Made by a program: the position numbers and the translations under genes
Notes under the pieces: model-generated
What the model was told of the DNA's origin: nothing
Database searches by the model: none
What the model saw: only the letters and a program-made list of their open reading frames with translations
In this document: piece after piece, positions 15,134-23,023 of the stretch
Layout: every line of letters starts with the position of its first letter
Position numbering within the stretch: the stretch's first letter is position 1
Assembly (NCBI GenBank): GCA_910579965.1
Contig: CAJTWF010000001.1
Location: forward strand, 83,728-147,727
Reading direction: 5' to 3'
Source of the DNA: an uncultured Oscillospiraceae bacterium
GTDB taxonomy: Bacteria > Bacillota > Clostridia > Oscillospirales > Oscillospiraceae
Length of the DNA stretch: 64,000 nt

Positions 15134-17683
15134 ATGAATACAATTGGTATATTAGAGTTAAGCCTGTCCGGCGGGTTGTTGATTCTGGCGGTCATCCTCC
15201 TCCGGGCCCTGGCTCTGGACCGGCTGCCCAAGGGGACGTTTCTGGCCCTGTGGCTGGTGGCGGCAATCCGGCTGCTGGTTCCGGTGTCCATCCCCTCGCC
15301 GCTGAGCGTCTACTCCCTGGTCCGGCGGGCGCCGGAGAATGTGGCCGCGATGGAACCGGCGCGGGCTGCCGCTGTCCTCCCGGTCCTGACCGGCACAGAG
15401 ACAGAGGCGGTCCCCGGCGCGCCCGCAGTCCCCCTCTGGGAGACGGTCTGGCTGGCGGGGGCGCTGGTATGCGGGGGCTTCTTCCTCCTCTCCTACCTCC
15501 GCTGCCGCCGGGAGTACCGGACCGCTTTGCCGGTGGGGGAGGAGCTGTGGGAGCGCTGCCGGGACCGGCTGGGGCGGAGGATCGCCCTGCGCCAGTCGGA
15601 CCGGGTGGCCGCGCCCCTGACCTACGGCCTGCTCCACCCGGTGATCCTGCTGCCCAGGGACTTCGATCCCTTCGACGGGGAGCGGCTGGACTATGTGCTG
15701 GAGCACGAGCTGGTCCACATCCGGCGGCTGGACGGCCTCACCAAGCTTGTTCTGGCGGCGGCGGCCTGCGTCCACTGGTTCAACCCCCTGGCCTGGGCCA
15801 TGCTGGTCCTGGCCAACCGGGATATCGAGCTGCGCTGCGACGAGGCGGTGGTGGCCCGATTCGGGCGGGACAAGCGGTCCGCCTACGCCATGACCCTTAT
15901 CGCCATGGAGGCGCAAAAGAGCGGGCTGGGCCCCTTTGCCAGCGCCTTCAGCAAAAGTGCCATTGAAGAAAGGATTCGTGCGATTATGAAGATGAAGAAA
16001 CGGTCCCTGGCCGCCATAATGGCGGCGGTTGTACTGGTGTGCTGCGTCAGCGTGGCCTTTGCCACCTCGGCGGCGGAGCGAAAGCCCATGCCCCGGGTGG
16101 CTGACGGCAGCTTCACCGGAGAGGAACTGGAGGAGCTGTCCGCCCTGTGGCTGGACGGCTGGGAGGACATGACTGTGGCGGCCTACCAGGAGGCCCTGTG
16201 GAAACAGAAGGACACGCCGGAGCACTACGCCCTCATAGAACGCTATGGGAAGAACCATGTCAGCGTGGGCTATTTCAACGATCCCCAGGCCACGGAGGAG
16301 GCCAACGCCTTCCACACCTACTTCCAGAAGGTCTTTGAGCCCCTCACCGGGGACGGCTGGCAGGAGCGGTTCTTCGCCGGCATCGTGACCGCCGGCGATG
16401 AGGACCGCCGGCTGGTGAGCCTGGAGTACAGCTATACCCTGGGCGTTCTGGACCGGAACCAGCTGACCGCCGGGGCGTACTGGCAGGCCCACCGGGATAT
16501 AGAGGCGGAGGTCCAGGCCATGGCGGAGGACTACGCCGCCCAGGGACTCGCCCCGGAGGAGGGACTGAGGCTCCACGAGGCCGCCTTCTCCCGGCTCTCC
16601 CGGGAGCTCACCACCAGCGCCCTCTCCGTGACCGTGGAGGGCGGGATGCTGGTCCAGTCCTTTGGGAAGTCCTCCGACGGGGTCCATCCCTTTGAGAGCG
16701 AGGACGAGGAGCTGCACCGGCAGTCCTCCCAGCAGACAGCCCGGGAGTGGGACCGGCTCCTGGCCCCCTACGCGCCCTTCGGCCTCTCCTATGCCTTTGA
16801 CGATCCGGACCTGGACGGGAATGGACTGACCATGACCTACCAGGGCCGGGAGGTCCGGGGCATCATGGACCCCCAGGTGGGGTGGATCACCGAGCACACC
16901 GGGCTCAGCGCCTACGGCGAGGAGGCGGTGGAGCTGTACGCGGTGTACGCGGACGGCGCGCTCACCGGCCTGCGGCTGGCCACGCTGGAGGAGCAGGCGG
17001 CCCTTGACCAGAGCCGCAGGCAGTCCCCTCTGGGCATAGGCGGCCTCCCGGACCAGGAGGCGCGGGAGTTCCCCCGGGCCGCCCGGGAGGACTATGACAG
17101 CCTTCTCACCCTGCGCACGGAGGGCTATGAGGACCTCAGCCTGGAGGTCTTCAACCAGCGGCTGCTGGACTGGGCCAACGAGCACAGCGGCGCCTGGGAC
17201 CGGATTAACTGCGATGTGATCTGGAACGACTACGGCGTCCGGCTGACGGAGAAGGAGCGGTCCTTCGCGGCCCTGACCTGCCTCCTGTCCGGTACGGAGA
17301 ACGGCCAGATGGTCCGCGCTCTCCACACCGGCCAGCCGGAGGAGGATCCGGGCTTTGCCGCCAATCTGCCGGAAATCCTCCGTGAGGAGAACGGCGGCGC
17401 CCTGGCCTGGTGCGATCTGTACTACGACGTCTCCTACCACGTCCCGGACAAGGCCGGGGCCACCGTGGGGGAGCGGGACAGGTGTGCCGCCGGGATGCAG
17501 ATGGACATCGCGGAATTCTGGGAGAGCACGGATCTGGACGCGCTTCTGACTATGACCGAGGAGGACGTGGCGGCCCTGTTCAACCAGTGGGGGGCGGAAA
17601 ACAGCACGGACAACGTCCGCTTCAACCCTGTCACCGCAGACAACCTCCACTTTGAGCACATGGACGAGCGGGGACGCCAATAA
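15134..17683 (+). CDS. BlaR1-like M56 membrane metallopeptidase with unknown sensor domain
   Basis: The 849-residue protein has the BlaR1/MecR1 layout. N-terminal membrane helices (ILELSLSGGLLILAVILLRA, FLALWLVAAIRLLV, and others) surround a cytosolic zinc peptidase with HELVHIRR at about residues 193-200 and a downstream Glu in NRDIELRCDEAVV. A last membrane segment (SLAAIMAAVVLVCCVSVAFA) lies at about 290-312. The external part is about 530 residues and shows no penicillin-binding SxxK/SxN/KTG set. It contains two related blocks, one opening EELEELSALWLDGWEDMTVA and one EDYDSLLTLRTEGYEDLSLE. The ligand is unknown. It forms an operon with the BlaI-type repressor. Confidence 0.85.
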   Translation: MNTIGILELSLSGGLLILAVILLRALALDRLPKGTFLALWLVAAIRLLVPVSIPSPLSVYSLVRRAPENVAAMEPARAAAVLPVLTGTETEAVPGAPAVPLWETVWLAGALVCGGFFLLSYLRCRREYRTALPVGEELWERCRDRLGRRIALRQSDRVAAPLTYGLLHPVILLPRDFDPFDGERLDYVLEHELVHIRRLDGLTKLVLAAAACVHWFNPLAWAMLVLANRDIELRCDEAVVARFGRDKRSAYAMTLIAMEAQKSGLGPFASAFSKSAIEERIRAIMKMKKRSLAAIMAAVVLVCCVSVAFATSAAERKPMPRVADGSFTGEELEELSALWLDGWEDMTVAAYQEALWKQKDTPEHYALIERYGKNHVSVGYFNDPQATEEANAFHTYFQKVFEPLTGDGWQERFFAGIVTAGDEDRRLVSLEYSYTLGVLDRNQLTAGAYWQAHRDIEAEVQAMAEDYAAQGLAPEEGLRLHEAAFSRLSRELTTSALSVTVEGGMLVQSFGKSSDGVHPFESEDEELHRQSSQQTAREWDRLLAPYAPFGLSYAFDDPDLDGNGLTMTYQGREVRGIMDPQVGWITEHTGLSAYGEEAVELYAVYADGALTGLRLATLEEQAALDQSRRQSPLGIGGLPDQEAREFPRAAREDYDSLLTLRTEGYEDLSLEVFNQRLLDWANEHSGAWDRINCDVIWNDYGVRLTEKERSFAALTCLLSGTENGQMVRALHTGQPEEDPGFAANLPEILREENGGALAWCDLYYDVSYHVPDKAGATVGERDRCAAGMQMDIAEFWESTDLDALLTMTEEDVAALFNQWGAENSTDNVRFNPVTADNLHFEHMDERGRQ

Positions 17684-17698
17684 AGCGGCCAAAAACGC

Positions 17699-17740
17699 AG
17701 AGGGTATCATCAGACTGCCGACAGCCTGATGATACCCTCT
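17699..17740. terminator. Terminator after the BlaI/M56 operon
   Basis: A perfect 15-bp stem (AGAGGGTATCATCAG and complement) with a 12-base loop. Confidence 0.7.
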
Positions 17741-17753
17741 AACGTTCTTTTTG

Positions 17754-17816
17754 CTCCTTTTTCTTTCAAGAAAAAGGAGGATTCTTTTTGCTTCTTTTTC
17801 TTGAAAGAAAAAGAAG
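17754..17816. repeat. Two consecutive near-identical 26-bp AT-rich hairpins
   Basis: CTCCTTTTTCTT-TC-AAGAAAAAGGAG at 17754-17779 and CTTCTTTTTCTT-GA-AAGAAAAAGAAG at 17791-17816 are perfect 12-bp stems with 2-base loops. They lie between convergent genes. A related hairpin occurs inside the spoIIIA operon at 34145-34174. Confidence 0.85.
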
Positions 17817-17825
17817 ACATGCTCC

Positions 17826-18761
17826 CTACGCGCTGGACCGCTCCCGCCGCTCCTGGCTCTTCCGGCTGGCCTTGCGGTAGCGCTCGGCGATGTGGCCGGC
17901 GTCCTTGTACAGGGCGGCCTTGCAGGCCCAGCGTCCGGCGGGGGTCTTCTCAGCGGTGACCGCCAGATAGAGGCGGCGGTGCTCCCGGCACTTGCAGCGC
18001 AGGACCTGCTCCGTGGGGGCGGTGCGCACCCAGCGGCCCGCGGACAGGGGCTGGCGGCACAGGGGACAGACCGGCTGGGTCACCTCCCGCCGGTTCTTGC
18101 AGGCCCAGCGGGTGTCGAACTCCCCCAGCTCCAGCTCCCACAGGGGCAGGGGCCCCCGCTGCTTGGGCGGACGGTGAAAGAGGGTCAGGTCCGTGAACCG
18201 GTCCAGCATCACCTGATAGACCAGCACCGTATAATAGGTGTCGTTCCAGGCGCTGTGGAAGTCCAGATCCGTCTCCATGGACAGATCCGTCACCGCCTTC
18301 TCCAGGGAGGGCTGACAGCCCAGGTCTCCCCCCAGCAGCTTCTGATAGACGTACTGCAAATCAAAATACTCGCACCGCCAGTCCGCGTCAAAGGAGATGT
18401 GGTGGAAGGCGAAGTTGCTTAAAAGGACCTCCACGTCGTTGTTGCCCCACTCCACGAACACCGGGTCCTTCCCGCACCAGCGCAGGAAGGCCGGGCCCAG
18501 ATCCAGGAAGCAGGGCGCGGCGGCCAGGAGGGAGCGCAGCTCCTCCCGCTCATAGGGCAGGAGGCGGTAGGTGCGGCTCTCGATTTTGCGGCTGGCCTTG
18601 GGGTGGACGTAGCTGTGGAAGGAGTCCAGCATGGCGCCGGTGTCCTGGGCCACCTTGATGGCCGCCACCTCGATGAGCTCGTGGAAGGGGAGCCTCTCCC
18701 CTGACCGGCTGCGGTAAAAGGTGGTATTCCATTCCAAATCCAGAAAAATCAGCTCCGACAT
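17826..18761 (-). CDS. DEDD-family 3'-5' exonuclease-like protein with zinc ribbon
   Basis: The 311-residue protein starts MSELIFLDLEWN, the DxE motif of RNase T/KapD-type exonucleases. The remaining acidic residues lie in the EWGNNDVEVL and DFHSAWNDTYYT (HxxxxD) regions, at about residues 105-115 and 175-185. A C-terminal extension has a four-Cys/His zinc-ribbon pattern: CPLCRQPL, then RCKCREH. It probably trims RNA or DNA ends in the cytoplasm; the zinc ribbon is not part of the core family and may select the substrate. It follows the RluA-type gene by three bases. Confidence 0.75.
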   Translation of the reverse strand: MSELIFLDLEWNTTFYRSRSGERLPFHELIEVAAIKVAQDTGAMLDSFHSYVHPKASRKIESRTYRLLPYEREELRSLLAAAPCFLDLGPAFLRWCGKDPVFVEWGNNDVEVLLSNFAFHHISFDADWRCEYFDLQYVYQKLLGGDLGCQPSLEKAVTDLSMETDLDFHSAWNDTYYTVLVYQVMLDRFTDLTLFHRPPKQRGPLPLWELELGEFDTRWACKNRREVTQPVCPLCRQPLSAGRWVRTAPTEQVLRCKCREHRRLYLAVTAEKTPAGRWACKAALYKDAGHIAERYRKASRKSQERRERSSA

Positions 18762-18764
18762 AGA

Positions 18765-19649
18765 TCAACGCTCCAGTAATGTTTTCATATCCTCCGGCAG
18801 GGGCGCGGTCACCGCCAGCTCCCGGCCCCCGTCCGGATGGGCGAGGACCAAGCTGTGGGCGTGGAGGGCGGGGCGGCCGATGAGGGCCCGGTCCTCCACG
18901 CCGTAGAGCCAGTCCCCGGCCAGGGGACAGCCCAGGCAGGCCATATGCACTCTGATCTGGTGGGTGCGGCCCGTCCAGGGGCGGACCTCCACCAGACACA
19001 GCGGCCCCGCCTGGGCCGCCACCCGGTAGCCGGTGAGGGCCCGCTGTCCCTCCGGGTCAATCCGCCGCTTCACGGCGGAGGACGGATCCCGGCCGATGGG
19101 CTGGTCCACAGTCCCCTCCGGCGGACAGGGCGCGCCCAGGCACAGGGCCAGATAGGTCCGGCGGAAGCGCTCGCTGTGGAGCTGGCGGCGCAGGGCGTCG
19201 TGAGCCCAGCCGTTCTTGGCCGCCGCCAGGACCCCGGAGGTGCCCCGGTCCAGCCGGTTCACCAGATGCACGCAGGCCCCCGGCCCCAGGTAGTGGACCA
19301 GCCCCTGGGCCAGGGAGGGCTCCTCCGGCGAGAGGGAGGAGGGGATGGAGGCCAGGCCGGCCGGCTTATTCACCACCAGCAGGTGCTCGTCCTCATAGAG
19401 GACCTCCAGCGCCATGGCCGCCGGGACCAGGGAGGAGGGACGCTCCGCCGCGTCCAGATCCACCCGCAGCCGGTCCCCGGCCCGGAGGAGGGCCGTGACG
19501 AACACCCGCCGGCCGTTGACGGTGAGGCCGGTCTCGGTCCGCTTCAGGCGGCCGACGCGGCCGGCGGAGAGGCCCAGCTCCCCCCGCAGCAGGCTCTTGA
19601 CCGTGCGCCCGGCCTGCTCCTCTGTCACCACCAGCTCCAGCGCCGCCAT
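18765..19649 (-). CDS. RluA-family pseudouridine synthase
   Basis: The 294-residue enzyme converts uridine to pseudouridine in rRNA or tRNA. An N-terminal S4-like RNA-binding region (EEQAGRTVKSLLRGELGLSA) is followed by the RluA catalytic motif VNRLDRGTSGVL, with the nucleophile Asp in RLDRGTSG at about residue 140, and the C-terminal RTHQIRVHMACLG and GDWLYG motifs. The start at 19649 (MAALELVV) is supported by GGGGGGCGG; an upstream ATG at 19679 lacks a site. It is the first gene of a two-gene operon with the exonuclease. The target uridine cannot be named. Confidence 0.9.
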   Translation of the reverse strand: MAALELVVTEEQAGRTVKSLLRGELGLSAGRVGRLKRTETGLTVNGRRVFVTALLRAGDRLRVDLDAAERPSSLVPAAMALEVLYEDEHLLVVNKPAGLASIPSSLSPEEPSLAQGLVHYLGPGACVHLVNRLDRGTSGVLAAAKNGWAHDALRRQLHSERFRRTYLALCLGAPCPPEGTVDQPIGRDPSSAVKRRIDPEGQRALTGYRVAAQAGPLCLVEVRPWTGRTHQIRVHMACLGCPLAGDWLYGVEDRALIGRPALHAHSLVLAHPDGGRELAVTAPLPEDMKTLLER

Positions 19650-19687
19650 GGTCCGCCCCCCTTCGGCAAAATTCCGCATATATCCGA

Positions 19688-19716
19688 ATTATACAACAGC
19701 CCGCGCCGGTTTTCAA
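19688..19716 (-). promoter_or_regulatory. Promoter of the rluA-exonuclease operon
   Basis: On the minus strand, TTGAAA (complement of 19711-19716) and TATAAT (complement of 19688-19693) are spaced by 17 bases. Confidence 0.7.
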
Positions 19717-19813
19717 TATGCAGATTCATGCAGAAATCATCCGGGCCGGGGCCCTCCCGGCGTTCCAGAATTTGAAAAAACCGTGAATTTTCAGGGAAAA
19801 GGCCCCGCCGCAC

Positions 19814-19842
19814 TTGCGGCAAGGGGTGATCTATGGTAAACT
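19814..19842 (+). promoter_or_regulatory. Candidate promoter of the helicase gene
   Basis: TTGCGG at 19814-19819 and TAAACT at 19837-19842 with a 17-base spacer, leaving an untranslated leader of about 80 bases. Confidence 0.4.
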
Positions 19843-19930
19843 AGGACTGTTATCCCCTCAGAAAAGGCTGAAAAACGCCTCTCCCCCGTCAGAATTACCA
19901 GAGAAATATATAGAGCATGAGGAAATGTAT

Positions 19931-21094
19931 ATGGAAATCACGCAGGGCGTGCGCTTCGACACCCTGGGCCTGAGCCCGGAGGTCATGCGCGCGCTGGAGA
20001 AAAAAGGCTACGAGCTTTCAACACCCATCCAGGCGGGGTGCATCCCCCCCATGATGGATTGGCAGGACGTGACGGCCAAGGCCCCCACCGGCACCGGCAA
20101 GACCTTCGCCTTCGGCATCCCCATCATCGAGCACGTGGATACGGACAGCGATCAGGTCCAGGCCGTCATTCTGGCCCCCACCCGGGAGCTGGCCCTCCAG
20201 ATCACTGCCGAGATGCGGGAGCTGGCCCAGTTCAAGCCGGGCATCCGCATGGTCTGCCTCTACGGCGGCCAGCCCATCGGCAAGCAGATCGACGCGCTGA
20301 AAAAGCGGCCCCAGATTGTGGTGGCCACCCCGGGCCGCCTCCAGGACCACATGAAGCGGCGCACAGTGCGCATTGACCAGACCCGGACCGCCATCCTGGA
20401 CGAGGCGGACCGGATGCTGGACATGGGCTTTATCCACGACGTCACCAAGCTGCTGGACCAGATGAAGAACCGGAAGAACCTGGGCCTCTTCTCCGCCACC
20501 ATCAGCCGGGAGGTCATGGACATCGCCTGGGTCTACCAGCGGGACGCGGTGGAGGTGACGGTCCGGGCCGACGAGGAGAACAAGCCGGACATCCTCCAGT
20601 ACCGCCTGGAGCTGACCATGAACGGCAAGGTGGACGCGGTGGAGCGGATCCTGGACCAGGAGCGGTTTGACCGGGTGATGATCTTCTGCAACACCAAGGG
20701 CAACACCGAGCGGGTGACCAAGCTTTTGCAGATGCGGGGCATCGACGCCCAGTGCATCCACGGGGACATCCCCCAGGAGAAGCGGGAAAAGGTGATGGCC
20801 CGGTTCCGCCGGGGGGAGCTGCGGGTCTTCGTGGCCACCGACGTGGCCGCCCGGGGCATCGACGTGGACGACGTGGACGCGGTGTTCAACTACGACGTGC
20901 CCGACGAGAACGAGTACTACGTCCACCGCATCGGCCGCACCGGCCGGGCCAAGCGCCACGGGGTGGCCTACACCTTTGTCACCGACTACCCGGGCATGGT
21001 CCGGCTCAACGACATCGCCAAGCACACCCGCAGCCAGATTCAGCCCGTGAAGTTTGCCGAGGACGGAAGCCTCGTCCCGGCGGACGCCAAGTGA
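19931..21094 (+). CDS. DEAD-box ATP-dependent RNA helicase
   Basis: The 387-residue helicase has the motifs in order: Q motif (YELSTPIQAGCIP), motif I APTGTGKT, Ia APTRELALQ, Ib TPGRLQ, motif II LDEADRM, motif III FSAT, motif IV IFCNTKGN, motif V FVATDVAARGIDV, and motif VI HRIGRTGRA. It ends soon after motif VI, so it is a minimal core without a C-terminal RNA-binding tail, unlike CsdA, DeaD or DbpA. The start at 19931 follows GAGGAA; the frame is open further upstream, but that part covers the promoter. The long leader may mediate cold or autogenous control, which is an inference only. Confidence 0.92.
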   Translation: MEITQGVRFDTLGLSPEVMRALEKKGYELSTPIQAGCIPPMMDWQDVTAKAPTGTGKTFAFGIPIIEHVDTDSDQVQAVILAPTRELALQITAEMRELAQFKPGIRMVCLYGGQPIGKQIDALKKRPQIVVATPGRLQDHMKRRTVRIDQTRTAILDEADRMLDMGFIHDVTKLLDQMKNRKNLGLFSATISREVMDIAWVYQRDAVEVTVRADEENKPDILQYRLELTMNGKVDAVERILDQERFDRVMIFCNTKGNTERVTKLLQMRGIDAQCIHGDIPQEKREKVMARFRRGELRVFVATDVAARGIDVDDVDAVFNYDVPDENEYYVHRIGRTGRAKRHGVAYTFVTDYPGMVRLNDIAKHTRSQIQPVKFAEDGSLVPADAK

Positions 21095-21102
21095 GGCCCC
21101 CT

Positions 21103-22953
21103 ATGCGGAGAAAGAGTACCAAGCCGCCGGCCCGGCTGCTGGCGGCGCTCCTGGCCTGCCTGCTGCTGGCCGCCTGCGGAGCACAGCCCTCCCCTCAGCC
21201 GGACCCGGTCCCGGACAGCGTCCCCGCGGAGCCCAGCGCGCTCACCGTGGTCATCACCGACGCCCAGGACACCCTGGATCCCGCCAAGGTCACCGCGGCG
21301 GGGGGCGAGAGCCTTCTCTACCACCTCTTTGAAAATCTGATGCGCTGGACCGACGGCGGCGACGGCTGGGCGGTTCTGTCCCCGGGACAGGCGGAGAGCT
21401 ACAGCGTGGATACCGATTTTGCCGGCAACGCCACCTATACCTTCACCCTCCGGGAGGACGCCCGCTGGTCCGACGGCAGGCCTGTCACGGCCGCCCACTT
21501 CGCCGCCGCCTGGCAGCGCCTGGCGGACCCGGCCCAGAACCTCCCCCGCCGGGAGCTGATGCGCATCGTCTCCGGCTACGATCAGGTGCAGCAGACCGGG
21601 GACGTCTCCCTTCTGGGGGTGTCCGCCCCGGATGAGCGCACCTTTGTGGTCTCCCTCCAGGGCAGCCACGCCCATTTCCTGGCGGAGCTGTGCGCCGGGG
21701 CGTGGACCATGCCTGTCCGGGACGATCTGCTCTCCGGCGGCTCCTGGGGGGACAGCGCGGACGCCACCGTCACCAACGGCGCCTACACCGCCGCCCATTT
21801 GAGCCGCAATCTGGTGACCCTGAAGCGCAGCGAAACCTACTACGACAGCGCCGCGGCGGTACCCGATGAGATCCGCTTTGTCACCCGGGAGGGGGCCCAG
21901 GCCGACTATGACAAGCTCCTGGCCGGGGAGGCTGCGCTGGTCACCGGTCTGCCCCAGGAGCCCCTCCGGGCGCTGGCGGACAGCGGCCTGTGGACGCCGG
22001 AGCCGGTGACGTGCGCCTACGGCGTGCTGCTGAACACCCAGCGCCCCCCCTTTGACGACGACAACATCCGCACCGCCTTCCGGCTGGCCATTGACCCCCA
22101 GTCGGTGGCAGAGCAGCTGGGGGATCCCACCCTCCGCTCCGCCGGCGGCCTGATCCCCTACGGCGTGGCCGACTACGGCACGCCCTCCCGGCCTGCGGAG
22201 GACGCCCCCGAGAAGGAGGCCGGCGCCCTGCCGGATCCCAACGCCGCCCCGCCCCCGGCGGAGCCGGATCCGGTGTACTGGGACTTCCGCGCCCACAGCC
22301 TGGAGGTGGTGACGGGCCACACCCAGCGGGACTATGACGCGGACTGCCTGCGGGCCCAGGCCCTGATGGCCCAGGCCGGCTATGCCAACGGCGGCGGGTT
22401 CCCAGTGGTGGAGTATATCTACGTGGATACCGGACTGGCCGGCGAGCTGGCCCGGGTCCTCCAGGCCATGTGGCAGGAGCGGCTGGGGGTGACGGTGACT
22501 GTCCGCGGGGTCAGCCAGGAGGAGTACGACGCCCTGGTTCTTCTCCAGCCCCTGCCCGAGGACGTTCAGGCGGAGGGCTCAGCGCCCCAGCAGGTGGGCG
22601 CGCTGGGCGCGGCCACCGGGGACTTCACCCTGGCCGGCCAGACCTTCTCCGCCCCCTACAGCGACGCCGGCGCGCTGCTGGAGCGCTTTTGCAGCGCCAG
22701 CGGCGACAATGTCACCGGCTACGCCAGCGACGCCTTTGACATTCTCCTCAGCTCCGCCCGGGCCGCCGTGTCCCCCGAGCCCCGGGACGCCTATCTCCAC
22801 GACGCGGAGACCATTCTGCTGGAGGACGCGCCGGTGATCCCCGTGTGCTCCCTGGGGGGCAGCTTCCAGCTGGCCCAGGGCTATACCGGCCTCTACCGCG
22901 CCCCGGACGGGGTGTACTTCCTGTTTAACGTGGGGATGGAAACGCCCCAATAA
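21103..22953 (+). CDS. Family 5 (OppA-like) peptide-binding lipoprotein
   Basis: The 616-residue protein has a lipoprotein signal ending LLLAAC at about residue 24. It is followed by an SBP_bac_5 fold: LYHLFENLMRW, YTFTLREDARWSDGRPVTAAHFAAAW, and RTAFRLAIDPQ. It would capture oligopeptides or a similar ligand outside the cell. A Pro/Ala/Glu-rich insert of about 28 residues (after PSRPAEDAPEKEAG) is unusual for the family. The gene begins eight bases after the helicase stop. No permease or ATPase genes follow, so it must work with a transporter encoded elsewhere or in signalling. Confidence 0.88.
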   Translation: MRRKSTKPPARLLAALLACLLLAACGAQPSPQPDPVPDSVPAEPSALTVVITDAQDTLDPAKVTAAGGESLLYHLFENLMRWTDGGDGWAVLSPGQAESYSVDTDFAGNATYTFTLREDARWSDGRPVTAAHFAAAWQRLADPAQNLPRRELMRIVSGYDQVQQTGDVSLLGVSAPDERTFVVSLQGSHAHFLAELCAGAWTMPVRDDLLSGGSWGDSADATVTNGAYTAAHLSRNLVTLKRSETYYDSAAAVPDEIRFVTREGAQADYDKLLAGEAALVTGLPQEPLRALADSGLWTPEPVTCAYGVLLNTQRPPFDDDNIRTAFRLAIDPQSVAEQLGDPTLRSAGGLIPYGVADYGTPSRPAEDAPEKEAGALPDPNAAPPPAEPDPVYWDFRAHSLEVVTGHTQRDYDADCLRAQALMAQAGYANGGGFPVVEYIYVDTGLAGELARVLQAMWQERLGVTVTVRGVSQEEYDALVLLQPLPEDVQAEGSAPQQVGALGAATGDFTLAGQTFSAPYSDAGALLERFCSASGDNVTGYASDAFDILLSSARAAVSPEPRDAYLHDAETILLEDAPVIPVCSLGGSFQLAQGYTGLYRAPDGVYFLFNVGMETPQ

Positions 22954-23023
22954 CGCCCGGATTCTGCCGTTCCGATTGTCTGTATCTATTCAAGCAACCA
23001 TCTATAGAAGGAGGAACCATCCT

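Noticed and set aside
14700..17683. Beta-lactam resistance locus
   Set aside because: The BlaI/M56 pair suggests it, but there is no beta-lactamase or alternative PBP gene and the outer sensor lacks penicillin-binding motifs.
15158..17710. 850-residue minus-strand open frame opposite the M56 peptidase
   Set aside because: Its low-complexity, Gly/Pro/His/Arg/Val-rich composition is typical of antisense GC-rich shadows, while the plus-strand gene has membrane helices and HELVH.
19814..19930. Extended N-terminus of the DEAD-box helicase
   Set aside because: The frame is open, but the extra 39 residues do not match helicases, and the first codon is part of the probable -35 box. A better ribosome site serves 19931.
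20752..21102. Upstream extension of the oligopeptide-binding protein gene
   Set aside because: It overlaps the helicase 3' end in another frame. The lipoprotein signal peptide fixes the start at 21103.
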